This document shows positions 7,110 to 16,154 of a DNA stretch of 64,000 nucleotides, one piece after another. A program made the position numbers and the translations under genes. The notes under the pieces were generated by a model that saw only the letters and a program-made list of their open reading frames with translations, ran no database searches and was not told the DNA's origin. The stretch is taken from positions 13,111 to 77,110 of the forward strand of contig NZ_AOHX01000041.1 of assembly GCF_000337735.1 (NCBI RefSeq), read 5' to 3'. The DNA comes from Natronorubrum sulfidifaciens JCM 14089 (GTDB lineage: Archaea > Halobacteriota > Halobacteria > Halobacteriales > Natrialbaceae). Numbering within the stretch: the first letter of the stretch is position 1; the number at the start of each line of letters is the position of its first letter.

Positions 7110-9680
7110 ATGAACTCGCGCACGCAAGAGCGCGTCGAACAATGGGATTCTCATCAGTTCGATGGCGGGTACGACGGCCTTGCTGATCTCGCTGCTGCTG
7201 ACTTCTCGGGCGCTGTTGTCGCCGCTGGGACGTGGCTGTTTCTGCTCAACGGCCGCATCGTCGGCGTCGTCGACGGCTCGATCTCGGATTTCGAGACCTC
7301 GTCTGGGACCGTCTACGAGGCACCCCATCCATCGCTCCCGCTGCTCTCGGCGATGGAGGAAGGCAACGGCGACACACGGGCGAAGTACTACACGAACGAG
7401 ACACCGCTGCACGAAGTCGACGAGACGCTCCAGAGCGGTTCGTTCACCGGCTACGTCGAACTGAGCGAAAACGTCCTCAGCGGGGACTACTACGCCGTCT
7501 ACTACGGCGGCCGCCGGATGGCCGCGGCCTACATCGGCAACGCCGAGCAACTGCTCACCGGCGATGAGGCGTTCGACCGAGCCGACGACGAGGTCGGCAT
7601 CTACGAAGTGATCGACGTCGATATCGACGTTACCGACGTGCCGGGCACCGACGCAACCGAGAGTGTCGCCGACGAGCACACTGACGACACCGAACCGGAG
7701 TCACCGTCGACCGCCATCGCCGACGACGGACAGTCCACGCAGACCCAATCGGACCCCACGTCGGAACTGAGCGCTGACCCGACGGAGTCGGCTATCGAAT
7801 CGATCGACATCTCCGGAACGGAGCCGACGACGGACGATGAGACGCCGTCGAGCGCGTCGATTGAGGATCTCAGCCTCGAGGAGCCCGCGACGGAGTCGAC
7901 AGCCGAGACGACGGATATCAAATCAGAAACGTCGACGGACGACCGGGCAAGCATCACGGCACCCGACGACTCAGAGCCAGCTCCACCCTCGAGTGGGATC
8001 ACCGACACAGCGGTGACGACCGGCGAAACCGAGTCGACCCCGGCAGTCGACGACCGCTCGTCACTCGCGTCGTCGTCCAGCGAATCCGTCGTCGAACAGG
8101 CAGCGACGGACGAGAGCAGCGACGACGCGGTCGATCAGGAAGCGGCCGAACGCGACTCCATGCCGGACGTCGACGATGTTGCCATCTCGGATACCGACAC
8201 CGACGGTGACGACGAGACCGTCGAAGCGACGACGGGCGACGCCGCGCACGACGGCGACGCGGTAGCCGAGGCCGAGACCGAGGAACACGGCCGCTCCGCG
8301 CTCGATCCCGCCACGGTCGAAAAAGCCGCAGCACAACTGGATCAAAACGACATCTCTTGGACCGAAGACGACGTCGACTCGGCGTCCGACGACGTAGACG
8401 TAGCTGACAGTGAACGGTTCGAACAGGAGGCACAGTGGCGTGAAACCCGACGCATCCCGTCGATCGACCCGGACAACACCGAGACGGCAGCGTCGACTCG
8501 AGACGGACGAGATGGCGGTCGCGGCGACACGAGCGCACAGCCACGGTCCACACGGCCGTCGTCGGAGTCGACGGCCACCGAGCCGGCGTCGACACACCGT
8601 CAACAGTCCGAGACCACGACTCAAACGCGCGAGGAGTCGTCTCGAGCGGCTCGCGCCGAGCCCGACTCGAGCACGAGCAACGCGGCGTCGACAGCCGACA
8701 CGCCGTCACGATCCGAACACGAACAACGGATCGCCGCGCTGACCCAGCGACTGGAAACGCGCGAGCAACAACGCGAGACGCTCGTCGCCACCGTCGAAGA
8801 GCTCGAGGCCGAACGCGACCGACTTCGGGCGGAAAACGAGGAGCTATCGACGACGGTCGACCGACTCCGGGCGCGGATCGAGGAGCTCCAGACCGACCTC
8901 GAGGACGCTCGCGCGGCGACCGCCGAGTCGGCGACGAACACGCCCGAGACGAGCACATCACTTCCGGCCCAACAGGCCCTCGCCGAAACGAACCTCTTCG
9001 TCCGCTACGGCTCGAAGAGCCAGCCGACCCTCGAGACGGCCCACGACGGCGAGGCCGACCGCACGGAGGTCGCATCGAACCTTCGGCTCGAGTATCACAC
9101 CGGCTTCGACGCGAGCGACGTCGCCGTCGACGGCACGCCCTATGAGGAGTTTCTCACCGCAACGATGGAGTACCGCTTTGTCGACTGGCTTACCGAACTG
9201 GTGCTCTATGAGATCCGAGATACTGGCAACGCCAACGGGCTCGGTGATCTCTACGATGCGATCCCGCGGATCGACCGCGCCGAACTCGACGCGACGATCT
9301 CGCTTGCGGACGACGACACTGAGGACGTCCCCGAGCGCGTGACGTTCGATATCGTCGCGTTCGATAAGATGGGGAATCCGTTGGTCGTCGTGAACTTGAA
9401 CGATTCGCGCGAGCCCGCAACGCAGGGGATGCTCGAGGAGATGGAAGAAGCTGCCTCGGCGGTCAAAGCGAACTACCCCGACCTCGCGGCGGCGACCGTC
9501 GTCACCTCGAGTTACTTCGAACCCGGCGCACTCGAGGTCGCCGAACAGGCGACAAGCGGCGGCTTTCTTAGCCGGAGTTCGAAGCTGAGCTACGTCAATC
9601 TCTCGCGCAAGCAGGGGTATCACCTCTGTCTGGTCGAGTCACGTTCGGAAGGGTTCCATATGAACGTGCCCGAACTGTGA
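7110..9680 (+). CDS. Large acidic multidomain haloarchaeal protein (probably DUF7527)
   Basis: 856 residues in four parts. A folded N-terminal domain (about 1-175) is rich in aromatic residues and has a WLFLLNGRIVGVVDG strand pair. A long acidic low-complexity segment of Asp, Thr, Ser and Glu (about 176-525) is probably disordered. A coiled coil follows (about 530-610, heptads such as LEAERDRLRAENEELSTTVD). A folded C-terminal domain (about 630-856) contains VTFDIVAFDKMGNPLVVVN. I recognise the general type as a haloarchaeal DUF7527-like protein, but no activity is established. The C-terminal Asp and hydrophobic-strand pattern could be a nuclease-like fold, which is speculation. Confidence 0.7.
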   Translation: MNSRTQERVEQWDSHQFDGGYDGLADLAAADFSGAVVAAGTWLFLLNGRIVGVVDGSISDFETSSGTVYEAPHPSLPLLSAMEEGNGDTRAKYYTNETPLHEVDETLQSGSFTGYVELSENVLSGDYYAVYYGGRRMAAAYIGNAEQLLTGDEAFDRADDEVGIYEVIDVDIDVTDVPGTDATESVADEHTDDTEPESPSTAIADDGQSTQTQSDPTSELSADPTESAIESIDISGTEPTTDDETPSSASIEDLSLEEPATESTAETTDIKSETSTDDRASITAPDDSEPAPPSSGITDTAVTTGETESTPAVDDRSSLASSSSESVVEQAATDESSDDAVDQEAAERDSMPDVDDVAISDTDTDGDDETVEATTGDAAHDGDAVAEAETEEHGRSALDPATVEKAAAQLDQNDISWTEDDVDSASDDVDVADSERFEQEAQWRETRRIPSIDPDNTETAASTRDGRDGGRGDTSAQPRSTRPSSESTATEPASTHRQQSETTTQTREESSRAARAEPDSSTSNAASTADTPSRSEHEQRIAALTQRLETREQQRETLVATVEELEAERDRLRAENEELSTTVDRLRARIEELQTDLEDARAATAESATNTPETSTSLPAQQALAETNLFVRYGSKSQPTLETAHDGEADRTEVASNLRLEYHTGFDASDVAVDGTPYEEFLTATMEYRFVDWLTELVLYEIRDTGNANGLGDLYDAIPRIDRAELDATISLADDDTEDVPERVTFDIVAFDKMGNPLVVVNLNDSREPATQGMLEEMEEAASAVKANYPDLAAATVVTSSYFEPGALEVAEQATSGGFLSRSSKLSYVNLSRKQGYHLCLVESRSEGFHMNVPEL

Positions 9681-9876
9681 CCGTTAGAATGGATTGAGCC
9701 AGTTGCGGTCGATTTTTGGAACGACTGAGACGGATACCGTGCGGGTCGCTACGTCAGTGATGGTACCTGAAAAGAACCCACCCCAAAGCGGGTGCTGCAC
9801 AGCGCGGCATCGGGTGCACATGAGACGCCCCTGACCGGCCAGTATCGCGCGGACAGTCTCATGGCGACGCCGATTG

Positions 9877-9898
9877 GAGGTCGAGGCACAGCGACCTC
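9877..9898. terminator. Hairpin between convergent genes
   Basis: Perfect 7-bp stem GAGGTCG/CGACCTC with an 8-nt loop, in the 276-bp gap between two genes that point at each other. It may help 3'-end formation. Apart from this hairpin I see nothing gene-like in 9681-9956. Confidence 0.4.
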
Positions 9899-9956
9899 GA
9901 TAGTTCCGGCCCGGGGACGGACGCACAGAGTCAGGCCGGCGCGGTGCGAAGAGAGA

Positions 9957-10262
9957 TTAGCCTTCGATCTCTGCGACGTCTTCGATCTTCATACCGTCGA
10001 GTTTGTCCATAATGTCGTCGAGCTTGCCGTCGAGTTCGTCGACGAACTCTGCGGTGCGCTCGGTCTTGATTGCACCTTGGCTGGAGGGCTCGATGAGGTT
10101 TTCCTCCTCGAGGACACGAAGCGAGTACCGAACTTTGTGGTGTGGGTAGCCCGTCTCGTTCGACATCTTCACGATCCCGATCGGTTCGTTCTCGATAACC
10201 ATCTTCAGGACCTGCAGATGTCGTTCCAACATATCGACTTCCTTCTCAAGTCGGTCTATCAT
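9957..10262 (-). CDS. Winged-helix transcriptional regulator, haloarchaeal type
   Basis: 101 residues. An N-terminal helix MIDRLEKEVDMLERHLQVL leads into a winged helix: the segment MSNETGYPHHKVRYSLRVLEEENLI has the recognition-helix pattern and the wing follows. A C-terminal helix (FVDELDGKLDDIMDKLDGM) probably dimerises. It is transcribed divergently from purA; this small regulator beside purA is common in haloarchaea, but whether it controls purA is inference. A TATA-like TTTTAAAAG lies about 25 bp upstream of the ATG, so the transcript is nearly leaderless. Confidence 0.8.
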   Translation of the reverse strand: MIDRLEKEVDMLERHLQVLKMVIENEPIGIVKMSNETGYPHHKVRYSLRVLEEENLIEPSSQGAIKTERTAEFVDELDGKLDDIMDKLDGMKIEDVAEIEG

Positions 10263-10639
10263 GGCATTTGTTAACTTGTCTTTGGGCCTTTTAAAAGTTA
10301 CTCTCGATCGCTGACCGGTTTCCGCTCAACTGACATCTCAGTCCTGTCAGTAGTTAACGGTTCCGTTCCCAGCATGGCCGAACGATTCACTGGGCTATCA
10401 CGTCGGCGGAATCGCCCGACGAAACGGTGATGATTTCGCGCGTGACCGACCACCAACTCCGCGCCCGCGGTCGGACGGTCGTGGTCCGGTTCGAATGACG
10501 AACACGGCGTCACTCGAGTCACGGTGATCGTCACCTGGGACGTTTCAGCTCGATCTATACACGTCTGTGTACATCAACACGGACTCACCCCGGCCATACC
10601 GTAATCTGTTTATCGACCGGGCAAGAATCCGCCGCTGTT
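10263..10639. promoter_or_regulatory. Divergent promoter region, regulator/purA
   Basis: 377 bp without a credible gene. At the left end TTTTAAAAG (about 10285-10293) is a TATA box for the minus-strand regulator. At the right end GTTTATCG (about 10608-10615) is about 28 bp before the purA ATG, so purA is expected to be leaderless or nearly so. The middle is GC-rich with no repeat or operator that I can defend. Confidence 0.6.
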
Positions 10640-12004
10640 ATGACCGTCACAATCGTCGGGTCGCAACTCGGCGACGAAGGCAAGGGTGGAGTCGTCGACG
10701 TTTACGGCGACGCCGCTGACGTCGTCGCTCGGTATCAGGGCGGCGACAACGCAGGCCATACCGTCGTTCACGACGGTAAGAAGTACAAACTATCACTCGT
10801 GCCGTCCGGCGCCGTTCGGGGGAAGATCGGCGTCCTCGGCAACGGCTGTGTCGTCAACCCCGAGACGCTGTTCGACGAGATCGACACACTCCGAGAGCGC
10901 GGCCTCGAGCCAGACGTGCGCGTGGCCGAACGCGCACACGTCATTCTCCCGTACCACCGTGCGCTCGACGGCATCGAGGAAGCCGAAAAGGAAGACCTCG
11001 CGGCCGGGACGACCAAACGCGGCATCGGCCCGACCTACGAGGACAAGGCCGGTCGACGCGGTGTCCGCATCGGGGACTTGCTCGATCCCGACGTGCTCCG
11101 TGAGCGACTCGAGTACGTCGTCCCCCAGAAGAAAGCCCTCGCAGAGGAGGTCTTCGACAAGGAGACGGGCGAGGCGTTCGATATCGACCACCTCTACGAA
11201 ACCTACCGCGAGTACGGGAAGCGACTCGAGGAAGAAGGCATGACCGTCGACTGCGGAACGTTCCTCCAAGAGCGCATCGACGACGGCGACAACGTCATGC
11301 TCGAGGGCGCACAGGGAACGTCGCTCGACATCGACCACGGCGTCTACCCCTACGTCACCTCCTCGAACCCGAGTTCGGGTGGCGCGACCGTCGGCACGGG
11401 ACTCGGCCCGACTGTCGTCGGACAGGGCGACGTTATCGGTATCGTCAAGGCCTATCTCTCGCGTGTCGGCACGGGGCCGCTCCCGACCGAACTCGGCGGC
11501 GTCGAGGACCAGACGCCCGACTACGACCCGGAAGAGGGTGCTGGCGAGGACGAAGAAGCGCTCGCGACCCAGATTCGAGACGAGGGTGGCGAGTACGGTA
11601 CCGTCACCGGTCGCCCGCGCCGTGTCGGGTGGCTCGACATGCCGATGTTGCGCCACGCCACGCGTGCGAACGGCTTTACGGGACTCGCAATCAACCACAT
11701 CGACGTGCTGGCCGGACTCGATGAAGTGAAAGTCGGCCACAGCTACGAGTTCGACGGCGAGGAGATCTTCACCGTGCCCCCAACGACCGAGCAGTGGGGC
11801 CGCTGTGAAGCGACGTTCAAGTCCTTCGACGGCTGGCCCGACGTCGACTGGGCCGAGGTCGCAGACAACGGCTACGAGGCAATTCCGGAAAACGCTCGCA
11901 CCTACCTCGAGTACATCAGCGACGAACTCGACACGCCGATCTACGCCGTCGGCGTCGGTCCCGGCCGTGGCGAGACCGTCATCGTCGAGAACCCGTACGA
12001 ATAA
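10640..12004 (+). CDS. purA: Adenylosuccinate synthetase
   Basis: 454 residues, full length for the family. It joins IMP and aspartate using GTP, the first committed step from IMP to AMP. The GTP-binding loop GSQLGDEGKGG is at residues 7-17, and YQGGDNAGHTVV, RGIGPTYEDKAGRRG and EGAQGTSLDIDHGVYPYVTSS are family signatures. A segment rich in Glu and Asp (about residues 295-312, PDYDPEEGAGEDEEAL) is a haloarchaeal insertion. Start at the first ATG, close behind the TATA box. A single gene with its own terminator. Confidence 0.97.
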   Translation: MTVTIVGSQLGDEGKGGVVDVYGDAADVVARYQGGDNAGHTVVHDGKKYKLSLVPSGAVRGKIGVLGNGCVVNPETLFDEIDTLRERGLEPDVRVAERAHVILPYHRALDGIEEAEKEDLAAGTTKRGIGPTYEDKAGRRGVRIGDLLDPDVLRERLEYVVPQKKALAEEVFDKETGEAFDIDHLYETYREYGKRLEEEGMTVDCGTFLQERIDDGDNVMLEGAQGTSLDIDHGVYPYVTSSNPSSGGATVGTGLGPTVVGQGDVIGIVKAYLSRVGTGPLPTELGGVEDQTPDYDPEEGAGEDEEALATQIRDEGGEYGTVTGRPRRVGWLDMPMLRHATRANGFTGLAINHIDVLAGLDEVKVGHSYEFDGEEIFTVPPTTEQWGRCEATFKSFDGWPDVDWAEVADNGYEAIPENARTYLEYISDELDTPIYAVGVGPGRGETVIVENPYE

Positions 12005-12025
12005 CGCTTCGACCTCGTTTTTTGC
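12005..12025 (+). terminator. T-tract terminator after purA
   Basis: A run of six T (12018-12023) follows the purA stop within 20 bp. Archaeal RNA polymerase terminates at such T tracts without needing a hairpin. Confidence 0.6.
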
Positions 12026-12116
12026 GGGTCGCTGACTGGCGACAGTCGCATCTCCCCCGAGTATACACACCGCGACCTTTTGCTCGCGGGCATCGTGCGG
12101 TTGACACGAGAACCGC

Positions 12117-12626
12117 ATGCGTGATCCATTCGCAGCACTCGTCCGCCGACTCGAGTCAGCCCTTGGCGTGCCGGTGGAGACGATCCGCCGCGCCGAAGCG
12201 GTCGACCGCGCGATCGCCGACTGGATGGGACGGTGGGGGCTGCCGACGCTCCGTATCGCACTTGGGATCGTCTTCATCTGGTTCGGCGGGCTGAAGGTGT
12301 TCGGTGTGAGCCCGGCCGCAGAACTCGTCGCTGCGACGGTGTACGTCGTCCCGCCGGAGCTGTTCGTCCCGATACTGGGCATCTGGGAGGTGCTGATCGG
12401 CATCTGTTTGCTCTACCGGCCGCTGGTCCGGCTCGGTATCCTCCTGTTGTTCCTCCAGATGCCCGGCACCTTCCTCCCGCTCGTACTCCTGCCGGAGGTG
12501 ACGTTCACGACGATTCCATACGGGCTGACCGTTGAGGGCCAATATATCGTCAAAAACCTCGTCATCATCGGGGCCGCACTCGTCGTCGGCAGTACCGTCC
12601 GCGAGGAACGAACACGATCGGACTGA
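12117..12626 (+). CDS. DoxX family membrane protein
   Basis: 169 residues with four hydrophobic helices after a 40-residue soluble start. LRIALGIVFIWFGGLKVFG, FVPILGIWEVLIGICLL and the later LGILLLFLQMPGTFLPLVLLP and NLVIIGAALVVGSTV segments match the DoxX/SURF4-like fold. The name comes from thiosulfate:quinone oxidoreductase, but most members have no proven role. The start is the first ATG (MRDPFAAL). No operon partner is apparent; trm112 follows after about 80 bp. Confidence 0.8.
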   Translation: MRDPFAALVRRLESALGVPVETIRRAEAVDRAIADWMGRWGLPTLRIALGIVFIWFGGLKVFGVSPAAELVAATVYVVPPELFVPILGIWEVLIGICLLYRPLVRLGILLLFLQMPGTFLPLVLLPEVTFTTIPYGLTVEGQYIVKNLVIIGAALVVGSTVREERTRSD

Positions 12627-12709
12627 GCGCAGTCTCACGACCGTCCGGTGGGCAGTCATCTCCGGTTCGTTCCCGAAGCCTTTTGCTGTCTGCGGTAAGC
12701 CTGTCTATC

Positions 12710-12910
12710 ATGAAGGAGTCGTTGCTGGAGATCCTCTGCTGTCCGCTGGACAAACACGACGTCGAACTCGAGGACGCCGAGTACGGCGATGACGACGAGG
12801 AAATCGTCGCGGGCACGCTCGTCTGTTCCGAATGCGGCGAGCGATACCCGATCGAAGACGGCATCCCGAACCTGCTGCCGCCGGATATGCGCGGAGAAAC
12901 CCCGGCCTGA
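12710..12910 (+). CDS. Trm112 family methyltransferase activator
   Basis: 66 residues. Zinc ligands are expected at Cys10 or Cys11 and at Cys39 and Cys42 (LEILCCP and VCSECGERYPIEDGIPNLLP), the family signature. Trm112 proteins bind and stabilise several SAM-dependent methyltransferases acting on tRNA, rRNA and release factor; in haloarchaea Trm112 is known to have many partners. The acidic insert between the zinc half-sites (DDDEE) is a halophilic feature. Start at MKESLLEIL; an in-frame ATG at 12683 would add nine residues with no family support. The Trm9-like protein at 3.3 kb is a possible partner. Confidence 0.88.
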   Translation: MKESLLEILCCPLDKHDVELEDAEYGDDDEEIVAGTLVCSECGERYPIEDGIPNLLPPDMRGETPA

Positions 12911-12925
12911 TCGGCCGCTCGAACC

Positions 12926-13501
12926 GTGTCCCGGGAGGTCGCCGTCCACGTCAATCGCGGGTCCGCCGAATCCCTCGAGACAGCCGTCGATACGCTCGAG
13001 GTCCGTGGCTCGTTCGACCTTCGATTGCAGAGTCACGGCCCCCCTGCACACGTCCACTGTCGGCTCGAGGGCGACATCGAGCGCGTCGTAACGCTCCCCG
13101 AGTCGAACTACTACGTCGAGGCTGACGGCGAAACGGTCGTCCTCGTCCGTGTCTCCGCCGAGGCGATCGAGCGCCCACTCGAGGGCACACTCGAGGTGCT
13201 GACCGGATACGGCTCGGAGTCGCTGTCGATTCCGCTCACTGTCAAGCCAGCGCCGGGCGATGTCGACGTCGACGAATCGCTCGCGAAACCCGCACAGAAC
13301 GCGCCCGAACGGAGCGACCTTGAGCGACTGGTCGCCACTGTCGGCCTCGAGCCGGCGACACTCGGCGTCGTCGCGCTCGGGCTCGTCGCCGTCGGGATCG
13401 CGGTGCTGACGGCGGCCACGATCGGTGGCCCGGTCGCGATGGCCGGGCTCGCCATCGTTTCGGTCGGGTTTCTCGTGGCACTCATGTTACTGATCCGATA
13501 A
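12926..13501 (+). CDS. Haloarchaeal protein with two C-terminal membrane helices (DUF7524-like)
   Basis: 191 residues from a GTG start 15 bp after trm112. The first 125 residues are an all-beta soluble domain (AVHVNRGSAESLE, HCRLEGDIERVVTLPESNYYV, EGTLEVLTGYGSESLSIPLTV) resembling an immunoglobulin-like fold. Two hydrophobic helices at about 146-190 (LGVVALGLVAVGIAVLTAA and VAMAGLAIVSVGFLVALMLLI) end the protein. The close spacing suggests co-transcription with trm112. I do not know its function. Confidence 0.7.
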   Translation: MSREVAVHVNRGSAESLETAVDTLEVRGSFDLRLQSHGPPAHVHCRLEGDIERVVTLPESNYYVEADGETVVLVRVSAEAIERPLEGTLEVLTGYGSESLSIPLTVKPAPGDVDVDESLAKPAQNAPERSDLERLVATVGLEPATLGVVALGLVAVGIAVLTAATIGGPVAMAGLAIVSVGFLVALMLLIR

Positions 13502-13531
13502 TCAGAGCGTTCGCGGGAGACGCACCCGTCG

Positions 13532-14689
13532 TCAGTCGTCGTGGCGCTCTTGCGCCTCGAGAGAGCCCTCGTCGTCGAACCGTTTTGCTCGGAGGTATCG
13601 CGCCCGATAGCGGTTCGCACCGTCGTAGACGTCAGCTTCGCGGATCTCGTCGGTTCGGCCCTCGGCGACGGCGTCGATCAGTTCCTCGAGTTGGTTCAGT
13701 TCGCTCGTGGTCAACTCGAGTTCGTAGGTGTGTTCCTCCTCGGACTCGAGGACGGTCCACTTGCGAGCGGCGGCGACGACGAGCGAACACGGCTCCCGAC
13801 ATGGGAACTGGCCGTCACCGCCGTCGACTTCGAGGTCGTCCCCCTCGTCGTACTGCCACTCGCGGCGGCGCAGACACTGAGAGTCGACACAGCAGGCTTC
13901 GGTCATCCACTCGACGGCCTCCCGCGGCAGTTCGTCGATCACGTCGTAGATTCCGGTCTGGCGCTCGGCGGTCTCGAGCCAGTGGTCGACGTCTAATGTC
14001 CCTCGCAGCTCTCGATGCCAGTTGGCGATCGTCGCCGGATAGAAGAAGCCGACCGCTTCGACGAGCTCAGCGCCTGAAAGCCCAATAAAGGCCCAGCCGG
14101 AGACCAGCGTCGGTGCGGTCTTCAGCGGCCGGTATCGACCGTCGTCGTCAGTCGTCGAGAGGTCGCGGGCATCCCGTGGGTCGTCGTAGACCTCGAGGTC
14201 GGCGAGGTCGGTATCGGCGTCGTCGACGTGCCAGAGATCGTAGACGCGCTCGCCAGCGGGGTCGTCAGCGTCGGCGTCGTCGACGAGCCGGGCCGTGAGA
14301 CACAGTTGTCCCCACTCGCGGTCGACTCCCTCTCGAAGCGCGTCGTATCGTGCCGGCACCTCGAGGGACTCGTCCGCAGTCGTCGACGGCTCGTCGGCGT
14401 CCGTCTCCGCCGCGAGCGGTGCCCGTTCACACCACCGCAAGAACGCACGGCGGGCAGTTCCCTCGCCGCCGACCGTCTCCTGCCAGTAGCGCCAGTTCGT
14501 GACGTACGCCGCACGCGGTTCGAGCGCTACCTCGAGGTCGTCCGCCTCGAGGCCCGTCTGTTCGCTCTCGGGCGTCTCGAGGGTGTACGTCTCGCCATCG
14601 CGCTCGATTCGGAGGCCGTCGAACGCGATCGTTGATTGGGACTCGAGCGTCTCGAGCAGTGCGTCGAAATCGAACTCGGCTGTTGCCAT
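13532..14689 (-). CDS. DR2241-family Fe-S protein, partner of cobaltochelatase
   Basis: About 385 residues from ATG 14689 (a GTG six bases upstream is possible). The N-terminal part is acidic. The central region has the FYPATIANWHREL block of the DR2241 stabilising domain. A cysteine cluster follows (EACCVDSQC and, after an acidic spacer, FPCREPC), which the family uses for a 4Fe-4S cluster. DR2241-type domains occur fused or next to CbiX chelatases and are thought to stabilise them. Here the gene follows cbiX directly on the same strand with about 10 bp between them, so they form an operon for sirohydrochlorin metal insertion. Confidence 0.8.
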   Translation of the reverse strand: MATAEFDFDALLETLESQSTIAFDGLRIERDGETYTLETPESEQTGLEADDLEVALEPRAAYVTNWRYWQETVGGEGTARRAFLRWCERAPLAAETDADEPSTTADESLEVPARYDALREGVDREWGQLCLTARLVDDADADDPAGERVYDLWHVDDADTDLADLEVYDDPRDARDLSTTDDDGRYRPLKTAPTLVSGWAFIGLSGAELVEAVGFFYPATIANWHRELRGTLDVDHWLETAERQTGIYDVIDELPREAVEWMTEACCVDSQCLRRREWQYDEGDDLEVDGGDGQFPCREPCSLVVAAARKWTVLESEEEHTYELELTTSELNQLEELIDAVAEGRTDEIREADVYDGANRYRARYLRAKRFDDEGSLEAQERHDD

Positions 14690-14698
14690 CGTCACGCG

Positions 14699-15604
14699 TC
14701 AGTCCCCCGCACCCGTGCTCGGTTCGAGATCCGACCCGCGGCTACCGTCGGACGCCGTCGCCGCCCGGACTGACTCGAGTGCACCGCCGATGTCCGCGCC
14801 GGCGTCGGCCGCACGCTCGAGGACGACGTCGGCCATCAGTCCCTCGGTGCCGACAGCGCCGGCGTACCAGATGTGGTGGCCGTCGACCTCGGCCGGAACC
14901 GACCAGCCGAGGCGGTAGTCCTCGGTCAGGCCCATGTCCTCGGGGATGTCCTCCTGTGTATGATAGCCGTCGGCGATAAACAGCGGGACGACGACAATAT
15001 CGTCCGTCTCGAAGTAGTCCGTAACGTCGTCGACCTCGGGTTCCTCGTCCATGAACAGGGCCTTGACCTCGTCGAATCGGTCCTGCTGGCGGATTCGTTC
15101 GGTGTGGTACTCGACTGCCTTCGCCGAGTTTTCGTTGCGTTCGGTACCGTGGCCGACGACCGCGAGGCCGACCCCCTCCCCGACATCCGGGTCGTCCGTC
15201 ACGTTCTCGGCACGCTGGACGATCACGTCGGTCATCGCATCGTGGGTTCCAACGGGACCGCAGTAGTGGATCGTCTTGTCGACGTCTTCTGCCTCGAGGG
15301 TCGCCTGTGAGGCGTCGGTTCCATCGGAGTCCCACTGCTCCGGGTCCCAGTTCTCGAGGCGGAGTTCGCGGGGAATCACCTGCTCGGTGAAATACCCCTC
15401 GCTGATAAACAGCGGGACGACGAACACCTCGTTGGCCTCGAGCGTGCGGATCACGTCACGAAAGTGTGGTTCTTCTTTCCAGAACGCCTCGCGGACCTCG
15501 TCGAACGCCCCCGTCTCGCGGACGGTGTCCGCGTGGGCGTAGGTCGGATCCGACGCGTCCGGATTGAGGTGCGATCCGTGCGCTACGATGACCAGCGCTT
15601 GCAT
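14699..15604 (-). CDS. cbiX: CbiX-type sirohydrochlorin cobaltochelatase
   Basis: 301 residues in two homologous halves. Each begins with a metal-binding histidine motif: VIVAHGSH at 5-12 and VVGHGTER in the second half. VVPLFISEGYFTEQ and VVPLFIADGYHTQED repeat the second pair of histidine-containing loops. The enzyme inserts Co2+ (or Fe2+) into sirohydrochlorin on the way to cobalamin or siroheme. The duplicated length matches the long archaeal/bacterial form, with one active site per monomer. It is the first gene of a two-gene operon with the DR2241 protein. Confidence 0.9.
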   Translation of the reverse strand: MQALVIVAHGSHLNPDASDPTYAHADTVRETGAFDEVREAFWKEEPHFRDVIRTLEANEVFVVPLFISEGYFTEQVIPRELRLENWDPEQWDSDGTDASQATLEAEDVDKTIHYCGPVGTHDAMTDVIVQRAENVTDDPDVGEGVGLAVVGHGTERNENSAKAVEYHTERIRQQDRFDEVKALFMDEEPEVDDVTDYFETDDIVVVPLFIADGYHTQEDIPEDMGLTEDYRLGWSVPAEVDGHHIWYAGAVGTEGLMADVVLERAADAGADIGGALESVRAATASDGSRGSDLEPSTGAGD

Positions 15605-15689
15605 GCGTCGACGTTAGGAGGGGGATGGTTTAGGGACTTCGCTGCCGGCGCGGGTCGCCGCGTCCACCCTGCAGTCGGCCGCGCTTTGA

Positions 15690-16040
15690 CTACCGAACGG
15701 CGAAATTCGTCTGTGCACCACAGGTCGTCTCCTGTGCCCGCAACTCGGCGACAGCGACGTACCCGCCCGGCTGGGGCGTCATCCACTCCGCCTCGTAAGT
15801 CGCCGTCTCGTCCGGTGAGAGCGTCTCCGTGGTGTGTAGCTGTGCGAACGCATGGCCCTCCGTGAATCGCCAGACGTCACGCCCGTCGTCGCGCACGACG
15901 AACTCCGCTTTGCACGCGTCCGGAAACTGTAGTTCGACCGGCGTCGACCCTGTATTGGTGACCGTAAACACGAACTGAACCAGTGTCGTCCCGTCATCGG
16001 CCGTCGAGACAGTCGCCTCGAGTCGTCCGTCGAGTGTCAT
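15690..16040 (-). CDS. BsuPI-domain protein (putative proteinase inhibitor)
   Basis: 116 residues starting MTLDGRLEATV. An all-beta domain of the BsuPI (intracellular proteinase inhibitor) family: VQFVFTVTNTGSTPVELQFPDACKAEFVV, then GRDVWRF, LSPDETATYEAEW and a final PGGYVAVAEL strand match the family pattern. No signal peptide is present, so it acts in the cytoplasm if translated from this ATG; a start at 16076 would add a basic dozen residues without support. Two cysteines (in DAC and TTC) could form a disulfide. Inhibitor activity in archaea is unproven. Confidence 0.75.
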   Translation of the reverse strand: MTLDGRLEATVSTADDGTTLVQFVFTVTNTGSTPVELQFPDACKAEFVVRDDGRDVWRFTEGHAFAQLHTTETLSPDETATYEAEWMTPQPGGYVAVAELRAQETTCGAQTNFAVR

Positions 16041-16154
16041 ACGTCGACTTCGGCGCCGAGACGGAAATACTGTCACAGATCCCGACTATCAGGAAGTCGC
16101 CACCGGCCGTCGAACAGCGAACCATATATTTCCAGCCACAGCCAAATCTGACCC

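Noticed and set aside
10793-12403. A 536-residue open frame opposite purA
   Set aside because: Antisense shadow of purA and the DoxX gene; no motif, and the plus strand is an unambiguous PurA.
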